Below, piece after piece: positions 35,024 to 44,903 of a stretch of DNA of 64,000 nucleotides. The translations under genes were made by a program, and so were the position numbers. The stretch lies in NCBI GenBank assembly GCA_002350855.1, contig DEFM01000024.1:82415-146414 (forward strand), written 5' to 3'. The notes under the pieces were generated by a model. That model saw nothing but the letters and a program-made list of their open reading frames with translations, was not told the origin of the DNA and made no database searches. Position 1 is the stretch's first letter. The number at the start of each line of letters is the position of its first letter. This DNA is from Prevotellaceae bacterium UBA2852. GTDB taxonomy: Bacteria; Bacteroidota; Bacteroidia; Bacteroidales; Bacteroidaceae.

Positions 35024-35866
35024 ATGGATTGGTTAGAAGCCCTGTTGATGGGCATTTTTCAAGGACTTACGGAGTATCTTCCGGTAAGTAGCAGCGGTCA
35101 CCTTGCATTGGCAGGTGAACTGTTTGGAGTGACAGACCCCGATAAGGTGATGATGTTCACGATTGCAGTACACGTTGCAACCGTGCTCAGCACATTAGTA
35201 ATATTATGGAAAGAAGTGGCATGGATATTCCGTGGACTCTTCAAGACAGGAAACGCAATCGTTCCCTCAAGTTACGGCATCCGTAAACTCAATGAAGAGC
35301 AGAACTATGCGCTTGCCATCATCGTGTCCATGATTCCTGTGGGAATAGTTGGATTCTGCTTCAAGGATCAGCTTGAGGCATATTTCTCCAACCTCCTGCT
35401 TGTAGGAGTCTGCCTGTTGGTTACTGCTTCACTTCTCACCTTTACCTTCTTTGTAAAGGGACGCAGCAAGGAACACATATCTTTCGTTGACGCATTTATA
35501 ATAGGTATAGCCCAGGCTATTGCGGTTCTCCCCGGTATTTCACGCTCTGGAAGCACTATCGCCACTGGTCTCATGCTCGGAAACAGCAAGGAACGTCTGG
35601 CACAGTTCTCCTTCCTCATGGTGATTCCTCCAATCCTCGGTGAGGCTCTCTTGGACGTCAAGAAGATGATGGAAACAGGAATAGAAAGTGCCATGGCTGG
35701 CATCAGCACTACCGCACTCGTTGTAGGGTTCATTGCCGCATTCGTTACCGGTTGCATCGCCTGCCGCTGGATGATCAACATAGTTAAGCGAGGCAAACTC
35801 ATCTACTTCGCAATCTATTGCGCGATTGTGGGTATTATAACTATAATATATTCATTATCTAATTAA
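35024..35866 (+). CDS. uppP: undecaprenyl-diphosphatase
   Basis: A 280-residue integral membrane phosphatase (BacA type) that recycles undecaprenyl pyrophosphate for cell-wall synthesis. Signature motifs are '[16 protein letters not shown]' and '[14 protein letters not shown]'. Seven or eight hydrophobic segments are visible. The start follows a G/C-rich element; truB begins only 7 bases after its stop if the TTG start is used. Confidence 0.94.
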   Translation: MDWLEALLMGIFQGLTEYLPVSSSGHLALAGELFGVTDPDKVMMFTIAVHVATVLSTLVILWKEVAWIFRGLFKTGNAIVPSSYGIRKLNEEQNYALAIIVSMIPVGIVGFCFKDQLEAYFSNLLLVGVCLLVTASLLTFTFFVKGRSKEHISFVDAFIIGIAQAIAVLPGISRSGSTIATGLMLGNSKERLAQFSFLMVIPPILGEALLDVKKMMETGIESAMAGISTTALVVGFIAAFVTGCIACRWMINIVKRGKLIYFAIYCAIVGIITIIYSLSN

Positions 35867-35873
35867 TTAAACT

Positions 35874-36779
35874 TTGGAATCCCACAACTCTGAACATCTA
35901 TCTACTCCCCTCTCTCTGGGAGAGGGGCAGGGGGTGAGGCTTCCCCTCTCTTGGGAGGGGGAAGGGGGAGGGTCTGCTATCCTATCCTTCAACAAGCCCT
36001 ATGCGGTGACGTCGTTCCGCATAGTCTCAAGGGTAAGAGGAATTCTCAACCACAAGTTGGGAATTAAGAATCCTAAGAAGGGCTTGAAGGTTGGACATGC
36101 TGGAACTCTTGACCCCCTCGCTACAGGAGTGCTGATAGTATGTACGGGGAAGGCAACCAAGCAAATTGACCAGCTGCAAGCAGGAACCAAGGAATATATA
36201 GCTACTTTGCGACTGGGAGCAACTACTCCTTCGTTCGACCGCGAAACCGAAGAAGACCAGACCTTTCCTACCGAACATATCACCAGGGAAATGGTGGAAC
36301 AGGTACTGACTAAGTTCGTGGGACGAATCGAGCAAGTGCCACCACAGTTCTCCGCAGTGAAAGTTGACGGCAAACGTGCTTTCAAACTTGCAAGACAAGG
36401 TGTGGATATAGAACTGAAACCAAAGGTTCTCATAATTGACGAAATCGAACTGCTCGACTGTCATCTTTCAAGTGAAAACGGTGTCAAACCTACACATATT
36501 AATATTAAGCAGCTCACAGAAGACAGCCTTGCACAACTTCAAGAGGAAAACAAAAATGCTGCAACCCTCTTCGCACCATCCATCACCCTGCGTATAGTTT
36601 GCAGCAAAGGCACATATATACGTGCACTTGCACGCGACATAGGAGAGGCACTTGGCAGCGGAGCCTACCTCACAGCACTCTGCCGCACCCGAATCGGAGA
36701 CTATAAACTGCAAGATGCTCTCAACATAGCAACCTTCCAGCAATTGGTTGATGATAATGCTATCGTCTTAACTCCTTAA
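35874..36779 (+). CDS. truB: tRNA pseudouridine-55 synthase
   Basis: Makes pseudouridine 55 in tRNAs. Core motifs are 'FNKPYAVTSFRIV', 'VGHAGTLDPLATGVLI' (catalytic Asp) and 'CSKGTYIRALARDIGE'. No ATG lies near the normal start: in-frame candidates are TTG at 35874 or GTG at 35934. The first 35 or so codons come from two tandem G/C-rich elements (STPLSLGEGQGVR, EGEGGGSA), so the true start is unclear. An insert near residues 200-230 (about 36460-36560) is longer than in typical TruB. Confidence 0.88.
   Translation: MESHNSEHLSTPLSLGEGQGVRLPLSWEGEGGGSAILSFNKPYAVTSFRIVSRVRGILNHKLGIKNPKKGLKVGHAGTLDPLATGVLIVCTGKATKQIDQLQAGTKEYIATLRLGATTPSFDRETEEDQTFPTEHITREMVEQVLTKFVGRIEQVPPQFSAVKVDGKRAFKLARQGVDIELKPKVLIIDEIELLDCHLSSENGVKPTHINIKQLTEDSLAQLQEENKNAATLFAPSITLRIVCSKGTYIRALARDIGEALGSGAYLTALCRTRIGDYKLQDALNIATFQQLVDDNAIVLTP
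35902..35978 (+). repeat. G/C-rich border element, tandem 5' copies over the truB start
   Basis: Two head-to-tail hairpin units (CTCTCTCTGGGAGAGGGG and CCCCTCTCTTGGGAGGGGG), then AAGGGGGAGGGTCTGCT leading straight into truB codons. Confidence 0.85.
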
Positions 36780-36816
36780 CTTCTGAAAATTGACATAATA
36801 CAATCATATAACTTTT

Positions 36817-37872
36817 ATGAAACTATCTCAATTCAAATTCCGCTTACCAGACGAACTCATCGCAACACATCCTACAGAGCATCGCGATGAATGTAAACTC
36901 ATGGTACTTCACCGTGAAACAGGAGAAATAGAACATCGTCTTTTCAAGGATATTATCGATTATTTCGATGAAGGCGACGTAATGATTTTCAACGATACAA
37001 GAGTGTTTCCTGCACGTCTTTACGGCAACAAAGAGAAGACCGGAGCACGTATCGAAGTATTCCTGCTGCGCGAACTCAATGAAAAACTGCGCCTTTGGGA
37101 CGTTCTCGTAGATCCAGCAAGGAAAATCCGTATCGGCAATAAACTCTATTTCGGAGAGGACAACTCCATGGTAGCTGAAGTGATTGACAATACCACCTCA
37201 CGCGGACGTACACTCCGTTTCCTCTACGACGGTCCTCACGATGACTTCAAGCAGACACTCTACAGCATGGGTGAGGCACCTCTGCCTGACGATGTTCGCA
37301 AACAAAGAGAGGCAACAGCTGAAGACCTGGAAAACTTCCAGACTATATATGCAAAGAACGAAGGAGCGGTTACTGCACCTTCCACAGGTCTGCACTTCTC
37401 ACGCGAACTGGTGAAGCGTCTTGAGATAAAGGGAGTAGATCAGGCATTCATTACATTGCACGTAGGACTGGGCAACTTCCGAAGCATCGAAGTTGAAGAT
37501 CTTACCAAACACAAGACAGACTCTGAGCAGATGTTTGTCAGCGCTGAAGCATGCAATCTGGTAAACAAAGCAAAACTCAACGGACACCGAGTTTGTGCAA
37601 CAGGTGCTTCTGTTCTTCGTGCCTGCGAGACTGCAGCCGGTCCTGAAGGCATACTGAAGGAATTTGAAGGCTGGACCAACAAATTCATTTTCCCGCCTTA
37701 CGATTTCACCGTTTGCGACTCACTGGTGATGAACTTCCAGCACCCGCTCAGCACCATGCTTATGCTCACCTGCGCATTCGGAGGTTACGATCCTGTAATG
37801 ACAGCCTACCATGAAGCTGTTGAGAAAGGATACAAATTCGGTACATTCGGCGACGCATTGCTGATTCTCTAA
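36817..37872 (+). CDS. queA: S-adenosylmethionine:tRNA ribosyltransferase-isomerase
   Basis: A 351-residue enzyme that forms epoxyqueuosine in the queuosine pathway. Motifs are '[20 protein letters not shown]', '[13 protein letters not shown]', '[13 protein letters not shown]' and 'THVGLGNFR'-like '[12 protein letters not shown]'. Full length with a normal start. It follows truB by 37 bases and is probably the last gene of the ftsX-queA run. Confidence 0.96.
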   Translation: MKLSQFKFRLPDELIATHPTEHRDECKLMVLHRETGEIEHRLFKDIIDYFDEGDVMIFNDTRVFPARLYGNKEKTGARIEVFLLRELNEKLRLWDVLVDPARKIRIGNKLYFGEDNSMVAEVIDNTTSRGRTLRFLYDGPHDDFKQTLYSMGEAPLPDDVRKQREATAEDLENFQTIYAKNEGAVTAPSTGLHFSRELVKRLEIKGVDQAFITLHVGLGNFRSIEVEDLTKHKTDSEQMFVSAEACNLVNKAKLNGHRVCATGASVLRACETAAGPEGILKEFEGWTNKFIFPPYDFTVCDSLVMNFQHPLSTMLMLTCAFGGYDPVMTAYHEAVEKGYKFGTFGDALLIL

Positions 37873-37887
37873 AGGATTATATTATTA

Positions 37888-37965
37888 TTTTGGACACAAA
37901 ATTGCCACAAAATTATTCGCAAAATCGATTTTGCGACAGATTTTGCGAAGATTTTGCGTCCAAAA
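37888..37965 (+). repeat. TTTTGCG-word region with 18-bp palindrome
   Basis: Contains the perfect palindrome CGCAAAATCGATTTTGCG (37918-37935) and further ATTTTGCG units, enclosed by arms TTTTGGAC and GTCCAAAA (37888-37895 and 37958-37965). It follows queA and may end its transcript. Confidence 0.65.
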
Positions 37966-38021
37966 AACACATCCGGATGATGCCTATTAACTTATAATTA
38001 CTATTCGTCATTATTTCCTTT

Positions 38022-38077
38022 AGGCTATTTTAGGTTATCTTAGGCAATCCTAATTTTTCCTAAGATAGCCTTTTTTT
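38022..38077 (+). terminator. terminator built from CCTAAG-word repeat
   Basis: A 12-bp stem (GGTTATCTTAGG 38033-38044 with CCTAAGATAGCC 38059-38070, one G-U pair) followed by seven T. It is made of the same CCTAGG/CTTAGG word found at 33640. The whole 403-base gap 37873-38275 holds no gene. Confidence 0.7.
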
Positions 38078-38161
38078 ATTAAAAACCTCACGAAAAAGTG
38101 TAAAAATCCCTTTTTTGATAAAAAAACTTCAAAAAATGTAACGTGTTATTGAAGTTTTTCC

Positions 38162-38169
38162 TAAATTTG
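38162..38169 (+). promoter_or_regulatory. -7 box for the large secreted protein gene
   Basis: TAAATTTG matches TAnnTTTG; it implies a leader of about 100 bases before the ATG at 38276. Confidence 0.55.
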
Positions 38170-38275
38170 CCCCGAAATCCCTATTTGTGCTATCTAACTA
38201 AAGCCTTAACTGCAAACTAATTTGGATTTCATAAATAATTAACACATATTATTAACTAACTTAATTAACAACACA

Positions 38276-41200
38276 ATGAAAAAGATTTTTACTTTTTTCG
38301 CAGCGATGTTAATGAGCGCTTCATTGTTCGCACAATGGGTAAAGCCCGTTCCTGCATTTGAGGAAATGAAGGACAGCGGTACAGAACCACAGTATCTCTA
38401 CAATGTAGAGTTCGGTGGTTTCCTTGTTGGTGCAAATGACTGGGGAACTCGTGCATCTTTGTCAACAACAGAAGGTTGGCAAGTTAAAATGGAGAAACTC
38501 TACGAAGACGCGGAGAAAACAACTCCTTCAGGCTACTGGGCAATCAGAGACTCTGTGCTTGCTGGTAATAAGAAAGGTAAATGGAGCGAAGTTGACTGCG
38601 GTGGTTACAACGACATCTGGATTGACGGCGACGGACGTAATGGTGCCAGCAAGTGGATTGTAACAGCGCTTGGTGACAACAAGTACGAAATTACCAACGG
38701 TTTTGTAACTACAGGTAAGTTCGGTTGGGCTCCTTACATTTCTCCGGAAACAACAGATCCAGAAAACCCGATTTACGACAGTAAGAACACACGTCTTTGG
38801 ATTCTTGACTACACTCTTGAAGCCGACCTTGGCATGGCTTTCTCTAAAGATTTAGTGTGTGGGTCTACCTGGGCTTTCGTTTCTCTTGAAGAATTCGAAG
38901 CTTGGAAAGATAAGGGTGCTATCTATGCAGCCGCTATGAATCTGAAAGAGCAAATTGAGTGGGCAGAGTCAAAGGGAATCACAGAATCAGCTCTTGCAGA
39001 CGAAATCGCAGTTTACAACAACACAAACTCTACTCTCGACGAGTTGAAGGCAGCTGCCGCTTCTGCATACGACAAGGGTCGTTATACTGAAATTGCTCAA
39101 TACTTCGACAACATCGTTCAGGGTGAGAAGAACGATGTTTCAGGTGTATTCGTAAACAACGACTTCAGCTCAGGCAACGCTAATGGTTGGGATATTACTT
39201 GGCAAGAAAAATCTACCGAGGCAACCAACATCGGTTACCAGGGTGGAAGAAGCTACACAAACGGTGAAGTTACTATCAGCGGCTTCATCGAAGCTTGGAA
39301 AGAGAATACTGCTCCTGCTTTTCTTGGTGATGGTTCTATCACTCAGACCATTCCAGGTCTGCCAGCAGGTAAGTACATGCTTGCTGTTGACGTAATCGCC
39401 AACAACCAGGGTCGTATTTCTGACGACAGCAACCCTAACGGTCTGCCAGACGACGTTGAGCTCTTTGCAAAGGCTTCTCTTGACGGAAAGACTTATAGCA
39501 CTCCAATGGCAACAAAGAACGAAGCTCCAGAGCACTTCGAATTCGTATTCGTTCACACAGGTGGTTCTATGCAGCTCGGTCTCCGTGTCACAGGTAGTGC
39601 TGAAGCAAAGATGCCTGCAAACTGGATTGCAATGGACAACCTCATGCTCTACTACTATGGTGAAGTTCAGGAAGATCCTGACAAGATTCTCCTTGATACA
39701 GAAATTGCTCGCGTAGTTGCTCTCATCGATCCAGAAAACATGGAAGAAGTAGTAGCAGGTGATCCTGAAAAGGCTGCTTACGCTGATGAAATCACTGCTG
39801 CCAAGGCTGCAACAGAAAACTTCATCGAAGAAAAAGATAAGGTTACTGCAGCTTACAATGCTCTCGTTGCAAGTATAGAAGCTTACGATAACTTGTTGAA
39901 CGTAGCTATTCCACGCTGGGAAAACAAGGTGGCTTCAATGGAACTTTCCGCTCCTGAATGGGATTCATTCTGTGAATTCGTTCAGATGGAAGATCCTGTA
40001 GAAGGTTATCCAACTCCTTCAGTAATGGCTATCAAGGAAGGTGACCGTTCATTGACAACAGCAGAAGTAAAAGCTTACATCGAAGCTGTTGACGAACTCT
40101 ACAGAAAGGCTTTCCTCGCAGGTCTTACTGAAGGTACTGACTGCACAGACATGCTCACTAACGCATCGTTCAAGGACGGCTTTACTGGCTGGGAGAACGT
40201 AGGTGGTAGTGCAGGTACACTTGGTGGTCTTAAGGACTTCCCATGCGTTGAGGTTTATAACGGAACTATTCACCGTCACCAAGTTGTAGAAGGTGCTCCT
40301 GACGGTATCTATTCTCTGAAGTGCTATGCATTCGAACGTCCATGGAATAATGCAGAAGGTGTACCAACAATCTCTTACATCTTCATGAACGACTTCAAGA
40401 CTCCTGTTCAGAACATTCGTGATGGTGGTATCACAGCAGAAGAATGTGTTGACGAAACCGTTGAAGGTGGTCCTATCAAGAACAACTTCCGCGAAGGTGG
40501 TGATCCCAAAGAACCATTCTACTCAACTGGTGGTACTACAAACGCAGACTCTCAGTTTGACAGAGACGGTGTAACATATTATGTTCCAAACGGTATGAGC
40601 GGTGCAAGCTACGCATTCCGCGCAGGTCGTTACGAACAGACTGTTTACGGTCTTGTTGAAGGTGGTAAGATGGATATCGGTATCTCTACAGGTGGTGTAA
40701 ACACTGAATGGGTACTCTGGTCTAACTTCGTCCTCACTTACGAAGGCAAGTCTGCAGCTGCTCTTGAATCTATTCTTCCTATCTACATCAAGCAGCTTGA
40801 TGACTACATCAAAGCAAACACTGCTAACATGAATGGTCTTGGTCTTACAGCAGCAGAAGATGCAGTTTCTGCAGCAGAAACAGCTCTTAATAGCGGTGAC
40901 GGTGAAAAGATGTATCAGGCACTTATCGATGTAAACGCAGCTCTCGAAGCAGCAAAGGCCAACGTAGCAATTGTTGCAGAACTCACCACTACTACAACCA
41001 AGCTCACAGACGCTATCACAGACAATGAAGATACAGCAAGAAAGGACGCTCTTGACAATGCTGCTGCACTGGTAGCAGAAAGCGATGACGTTGACTCAAT
41101 GACAGACGAACAGATGAAGGATCTTATTGCTCGTATGGAAGATGCTATTGCAGCTCTTAAGATTCCTGCAGACGTTGACTTTACAAAAGCTTCTGACGAG

Positions 41201-41806
41201 GAACCTCTTGAAGTAACTGAATACTTCGTTGAGAACCCAAGCTTCGAACTTGGTGACCTCACTGGTTGGACAGCTTATATTGGTGGTGACACTGGTGCTA
41301 AGGAAAACGGCAACGCTACTTACACTATCAACGGTGCAGACGGTAGCTACGTATTCAATACTTGGAGCGGAAGCGCACCTGCAGAAGGCTTCTGGTTGTC
41401 TCAGACCGTTAAGCATCTCCCAGCTGGTGGTTATACAATCTATGCTATCTTTGCATCTGACGCTAACAACAAGATTACTCTTGACGTTAACGGTGAAAGC
41501 ACTGAATTCACAATGGAAGGCGACAAGGCTACTGCAAACAACGTAAGCCAGCAGTTCGCTATTGCAGAAGGTGATGAAGCTGTTATCAAGGTATCAAGCC
41601 CATCTTGGTTCAAGGCTGATAACTTCAAGCTCTTCTATCACGGTGCAAACAGCTCAATCTGTGTTGGTATCAACGAAGTTAGCACATCTAAGAACGCTAA
41701 GGCTGGTATCTACACTCTCAGCGGAGCACGTGTAACTTCTCTCCAGAAGGGTATCAACATCATCCGCATGTCAGATGGCAGCGTTCACAAAGTACTCGTG
41801 AAGTAA
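38276..41806 (+). CDS. large secreted multi-domain protein with Por-type C-terminal domain
   Basis: 1176 residues. The signal peptide is MKKIFTFFAAMLMSASLFAQ. Three galactose-binding/CBM-like beta-sandwich regions start with 'NNDFSSGNANGWD' (about 294), 'NASFKDGFTGWENV' (about 627) and 'NPSFELGDLTGWTAY' (about 987). Helical FIVAR-like stretches between them are rich in Ala, Glu and Lys. The last 45 or so residues ('AGIYTLSGARVTSLQKGIN') resemble the type IX secretion C-terminal sorting domain. Codon use is very uniform (GGT, TCT, GCA), as in highly expressed genes. It probably sits on or outside the outer membrane and binds carbohydrate or matrix; ligand unknown. Confidence 0.78.
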   Translation: MKKIFTFFAAMLMSASLFAQWVKPVPAFEEMKDSGTEPQYLYNVEFGGFLVGANDWGTRASLSTTEGWQVKMEKLYEDAEKTTPSGYWAIRDSVLAGNKKGKWSEVDCGGYNDIWIDGDGRNGASKWIVTALGDNKYEITNGFVTTGKFGWAPYISPETTDPENPIYDSKNTRLWILDYTLEADLGMAFSKDLVCGSTWAFVSLEEFEAWKDKGAIYAAAMNLKEQIEWAESKGITESALADEIAVYNNTNSTLDELKAAAASAYDKGRYTEIAQYFDNIVQGEKNDVSGVFVNNDFSSGNANGWDITWQEKSTEATNIGYQGGRSYTNGEVTISGFIEAWKENTAPAFLGDGSITQTIPGLPAGKYMLAVDVIANNQGRISDDSNPNGLPDDVELFAKASLDGKTYSTPMATKNEAPEHFEFVFVHTGGSMQLGLRVTGSAEAKMPANWIAMDNLMLYYYGEVQEDPDKILLDTEIARVVALIDPENMEEVVAGDPEKAAYADEITAAKAATENFIEEKDKVTAAYNALVASIEAYDNLLNVAIPRWENKVASMELSAPEWDSFCEFVQMEDPVEGYPTPSVMAIKEGDRSLTTAEVKAYIEAVDELYRKAFLAGLTEGTDCTDMLTNASFKDGFTGWENVGGSAGTLGGLKDFPCVEVYNGTIHRHQVVEGAPDGIYSLKCYAFERPWNNAEGVPTISYIFMNDFKTPVQNIRDGGITAEECVDETVEGGPIKNNFREGGDPKEPFYSTGGTTNADSQFDRDGVTYYVPNGMSGASYAFRAGRYEQTVYGLVEGGKMDIGISTGGVNTEWVLWSNFVLTYEGKSAAALESILPIYIKQLDDYIKANTANMNGLGLTAAEDAVSAAETALNSGDGEKMYQALIDVNAALEAAKANVAIVAELTTTTTKLTDAITDNEDTARKDALDNAAALVAESDDVDSMTDEQMKDLIARMEDAIAALKIPADVDFTKASDEEPLEVTEYFVENPSFELGDLTGWTAYIGGDTGAKENGNATYTINGADGSYVFNTWSGSAPAEGFWLSQTVKHLPAGGYTIYAIFASDANNKITLDVNGESTEFTMEGDKATANNVSQQFAIAEGDEAVIKVSSPSWFKADNFKLFYHGANSSICVGINEVSTSKNAKAGIYTLSGARVTSLQKGINIIRMSDGSVHKVLVK

Positions 41807-41827
41807 ACAAGACTTCTATATAACAAG

Positions 41828-41857
41828 AAAGGTGCGCCCAATGGCGCACCTTTTTTT
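41828..41857 (+). terminator. terminator of the large secreted protein gene
   Basis: GGTGCGCC/GGCGCACC stem with a CAAT loop and a run of seven T. Confidence 0.92.
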
Positions 41858-41865
41858 GTATATTA

Positions 41866-41910
41866 ACTATAGATGCTATAGAATCTATAGAAACTATAAT
41901 AGCTATAATT
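41866..41910. repeat. CTATAG-word micro-repeat
   Basis: CTATAG, CTATAA and similar words occur five to six times in 45 bases between a terminator and the rpsO promoter. Confidence 0.75.
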
Positions 41911-41932
41911 AAAAAAATATTTAAATAAGTTG

Positions 41933-41962
41933 TTGATATTCAGAAAAAAATTAGTAACTTTG
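41933..41962 (+). promoter_or_regulatory. rpsO promoter
   Basis: TTG at 41933-41935, a 19-base spacer and TAACTTTG at 41955-41962 match the Bacteroidota -33/-7 consensus well. Confidence 0.7.
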
Positions 41963-42099
41963 CAGCCGCTTTGCGAAAGAATCTTCGGATTGGTATGCCG
42001 TGACTACGGTCGCTAAGCGTAATTAACATAACATCGGAGAGCATAAACAGACTCGCTCTACCTGTTATAATTTATAATTAATAATTTATAATTAGTATT
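41963..42099 (+). promoter_or_regulatory. structured rpsO leader, possible S15 autoregulatory site
   Basis: A 137-base leader containing a pairing CGCTT (41967-41971) with AAGCG (42015-42019) that encloses CCGT/ACGG (41998-42009). S15 represses its own mRNA through leader structures in several phyla. That this leader does so is inference. Confidence 0.3.
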
Positions 42100-42369
42100 A
42101 TGTATTTAGATTCTGAAAAGAAGCAAGAAATCTTTAGCAAGTACGGAAAGTCTAACACGGATACTGGTAGCGCAGAAAGCCAGATCGCCTTGTTTTCATA
42201 CCGTATTGCTCGTTTGACCGAACACATGAAGGCCAATCACAAGGATTATAGTACAAACCGTGCTCTTGTGCACCTCGTAGGTCAGCGCCGTCGTTTGCTT
42301 TCCTACCTCAAGGACAAAGACATCGAGCGCTACCGCGCCATCGTCAAAGCTCTTGGCCTGCGCAAGTAA
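42100..42369 (+). CDS. rpsO: 30S ribosomal protein S15
   Basis: An 89-residue primary 16S rRNA-binding protein of the small subunit. Family motifs are 'GSAESQIALFSYRIARLTEH' and 'GQRRRLLSYLKDKD'. Normal length. Single-gene transcript with its own promoter, long leader and terminator. Confidence 0.97.
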   Translation: MYLDSEKKQEIFSKYGKSNTDTGSAESQIALFSYRIARLTEHMKANHKDYSTNRALVHLVGQRRRLLSYLKDKDIERYRAIVKALGLRK

Positions 42370-42385
42370 TTGCTTTAAAAAAAAG

Positions 42386-42422
42386 AAAAACTCCCGAAAA
42401 CAGCAGTGTTCGGGAGTTTTTT
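42386..42422 (+). terminator. rpsO terminator
   Basis: CTCCCGAA/TTCGGGAG stem flanked by A-run and T-run. Confidence 0.9.
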
Positions 42423-42467
42423 CAATCTCAAACATGTTGCTGCGCAACAATTATAACCAGAAACACT

Positions 42468-44270
42468 ATGCAAGATATTCGCAACATCGCCATAATAGCA
42501 CACGTTGACCACGGAAAGACTACCCTTGTGGACAAAATGCTTCTGGCAGGAAATCTCTTCCGTGAAAACCAACAGACAGGAGATCTCATTCTTGACAACA
42601 ATGAGCTGGAACGCGAACGCGGTATAACGATTCTTTCCAAAAACGTAAGCATCAACTATAAAGGTGTAAAAATCAACGTTATTGACACTCCGGGACACAG
42701 CGACTTCGGAGGAGAGGTTGAGCGCGTGCTCAACATGGCCGACGGTTGCATCCTGCTTGTCGATGCATTCGAAGGACCAATGCCACAGACTCGCTTCGTG
42801 CTGCAGAAAGCCCTGGAAATAGGACTTAAGCCTATCGTTGTTGTCAACAAGGTGGACAAACCCAACTGCCGTCCTGAAGAAGTGTATGAGATGGTGTTCG
42901 ACCTCATGTACAACCTCGGTGCTACCGAAGACCAGTTGGACTTTCCCGTAGTCTATGGCTCTGCAAAGCAGGGATGGATGGGTGAAGACTGGCAGACTCC
43001 TACTACCGACATCACATATCTCTTAGACAAAATCCTTGAGGTTATCCCTGCTCCTGAAACTCTTGAAGGAACAGCACAGATGCTTATTACGTCACTCGAC
43101 TACAGCACCTACACAGGTCGTATTGCCGTGGGTCGCGTACACCGTGGCACACTGCGCAGCGGTATGCAGGTAACCATCTGCCACCGCGACGGCTCTCAAG
43201 AGAAGACTAAAATCAAGGAACTCCATACTTTCGAAGGCATGGGGCACCGCTCGGCAACAGAAGTCAGCAGTGGTGACATCTGCGCCGTTATCGGTCTGAG
43301 CAACTTTGAAATCGGTGACACCATCACCGACTTTGAAGAACCGGAGGCTCTGCCTACTATCAGCATCGACGAACCTACAATGTCCATGCTGTTTACAATC
43401 AACAACTCTCCGTTCTTCGGCAAGGAAGGTAAGTTCTGCACCAGCCGTCACATCGGTGAGCGTCTTGCACGCGAACTTGAGAAAAACCTGGCATTGCGTG
43501 TTGAACAGAAAGAGGGTAGTACAGACGAATGGATCGTAAGCGGACGCGGTGTGCTCCACCTCTCTGTGCTCGTGGAAACGATGCGACGTGAAGGCTACGA
43601 ACTGCAGGTAGGTCAGCCACAGGTAATCTACAAGCAGATAGACGGTCAGCGTTGTGAACCTATAGAGGAACTCACCATCAATGTACCGACCGACTTCTCT
43701 TCAAAGATGATAGATATGGTTACCCGTCGCAAGGGTGAGATGCTGTCGATGGAGGCACAAGGCGACCGTGTTAACATTGAATTCGAAATTCCTTCACGCG
43801 GAATCATCGGTCTTCGCACCAATGTACTGACAGCAAGCCAGGGTGAGGCAATCATGGCTCACCGTTTCAAGAACTATCAGCCGTACAAGGGTGACATGCA
43901 GCGCCGCACCAACGGAAGCATGATATCCATGGACAGCGGTACAGCAGTAGCATACGCAATGGATCACCTTCAGGACCGCGGAAAATTCTTCATCTTCCCG
44001 CAGGACGAAGTGTATGCAGGTGAAGTGGTCGGTGAACACGTTCACGAAAACGACCTTGTCATCAACGTAACCAAGACCAAGCAGCTTACCAACGTCCGCG
44101 CATCAGGTACAGACGAGAAAGCCCGCATCGTGCCACCAGTTCAGCTCTCACTTGAGGAAATGCTTGAATACATCAAGGAAGACGAGTACGTTGAAGTGAC
44201 TCCAAAGTCCATGCGTATGCGTAAAATCATCCTCGACCACCTGGAGCGTAAACGTGCAAACAAGGAGTAA
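42468..44270 (+). CDS. typA: translational GTPase TypA/BipA
   Basis: A 600-residue ribosome-binding GTPase involved in ribosome assembly and stress growth. G1 is 'AHVDHGKTTLVDKM', G2 is 'ERERGITILSKN', G3 is 'DTPGHSDFGGEVER' and G4 is 'NKVDK'. EF-G-like domains II, III and V and the BipA-specific C-terminal domain follow ('RTNGSMISMDSGTAVAYAM'). Full length. Confidence 0.96.
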   Translation: MQDIRNIAIIAHVDHGKTTLVDKMLLAGNLFRENQQTGDLILDNNELERERGITILSKNVSINYKGVKINVIDTPGHSDFGGEVERVLNMADGCILLVDAFEGPMPQTRFVLQKALEIGLKPIVVVNKVDKPNCRPEEVYEMVFDLMYNLGATEDQLDFPVVYGSAKQGWMGEDWQTPTTDITYLLDKILEVIPAPETLEGTAQMLITSLDYSTYTGRIAVGRVHRGTLRSGMQVTICHRDGSQEKTKIKELHTFEGMGHRSATEVSSGDICAVIGLSNFEIGDTITDFEEPEALPTISIDEPTMSMLFTINNSPFFGKEGKFCTSRHIGERLARELEKNLALRVEQKEGSTDEWIVSGRGVLHLSVLVETMRREGYELQVGQPQVIYKQIDGQRCEPIEELTINVPTDFSSKMIDMVTRRKGEMLSMEAQGDRVNIEFEIPSRGIIGLRTNVLTASQGEAIMAHRFKNYQPYKGDMQRRTNGSMISMDSGTAVAYAMDHLQDRGKFFIFPQDEVYAGEVVGEHVHENDLVINVTKTKQLTNVRASGTDEKARIVPPVQLSLEEMLEYIKEDEYVEVTPKSMRMRKIILDHLERKRANKE

Positions 44271-44300
44271 GTTAACTTCCTCAAAATGTAAAGACTACTT

Positions 44301-44380
44301 TGCAAAAATCAGCAAAAACCCGCATCTTGTGCACAAAATTCGCAAAAACGTGCAAAAAATTGATATTTTAAAGCAAAAAA
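44301..44380. repeat. GCAAAAA-word micro-repeat
   Basis: GCAAAAA or GCAAAAT-type words occur about seven times between typA and the acpP promoter. The 276-base gap 44271-44546 otherwise holds only the promoter and leader. Confidence 0.6.
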
Positions 44381-44381
44381 A

Positions 44382-44413
44382 TTGTAGTCTTTGTAATAAT
44401 TTTACTACCTTTG
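44382..44413 (+). promoter_or_regulatory. acpP promoter
   Basis: TTG at 44382-44384, a 21-base spacer and TACCTTTG at 44406-44413. The leader is about 130 bases. Confidence 0.55.
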
Positions 44414-44546
44414 CACCGCAAAAGTTAAAGTGTGCACATTTGCGTACACACATATATAATATATATAGACATCCGTTCTATGTGTATTTTTACTTGCAAA
44501 TAAAGAGAAAACAACATATTCATTAACAAACAAAAAGAAGAAAATT

Positions 44547-44783
44547 ATGTCTGAAATTGAATCAAAAGTAAAGTCAATCATCGTTGACAAACTCGGAGTA
44601 GACGAAGCAGAAGTTAAACCAGAAGCAAGCTTCACAAACGACCTCGGTGCTGACTCTCTTGATACAGTAGAACTCATCATGGAATTCGAAAAGTCTTTCG
44701 GTATCAACATTCCAGACGATGAAGCAGAAAAGATCTCAACTGTAGGTGATGCTATCAACTACATCGAAGAGCACGCAAAATAA
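44547..44783 (+). CDS. acpP: acyl carrier protein
   Basis: A 78-residue carrier of fatty-acyl intermediates. The phosphopantetheine-attachment Ser is in '[19 protein letters not shown]'. Acidic, normal length. Adjacent to fabF and rnc, the common bacterial order. Confidence 0.97.
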   Translation: MSEIESKVKSIIVDKLGVDEAEVKPEASFTNDLGADSLDTVELIMEFEKSFGINIPDDEAEKISTVGDAINYIEEHAK

Positions 44784-44800
44784 TTAAAACAACTTTAATT

Positions 44801-44893
44801 AAAAGCCCCCTCTAACTCCCCCAAAAAGGGAGCTTAAAACTCTTACCCAATTGGGGAATTTCTTCCCTTTGGAAGAGTTAGAGGGGGCTTTTT
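44801..44893 (+). terminator. long hairpin, variant G/C-rich border element between acpP and fabF
   Basis: Arms of 18 bases (AAAAGCCCCCTCTAACTC at 44801-44818 and its exact complement at 44875-44892) with an interrupted inner stem, then a T-run. It reads as a terminator for acpP and also ends 11 bases before the fabF ATG, so fabF expression may depend on read-through. Confidence 0.8.
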
Positions 44894-44903
44894 TTATTAC
44901 AAT

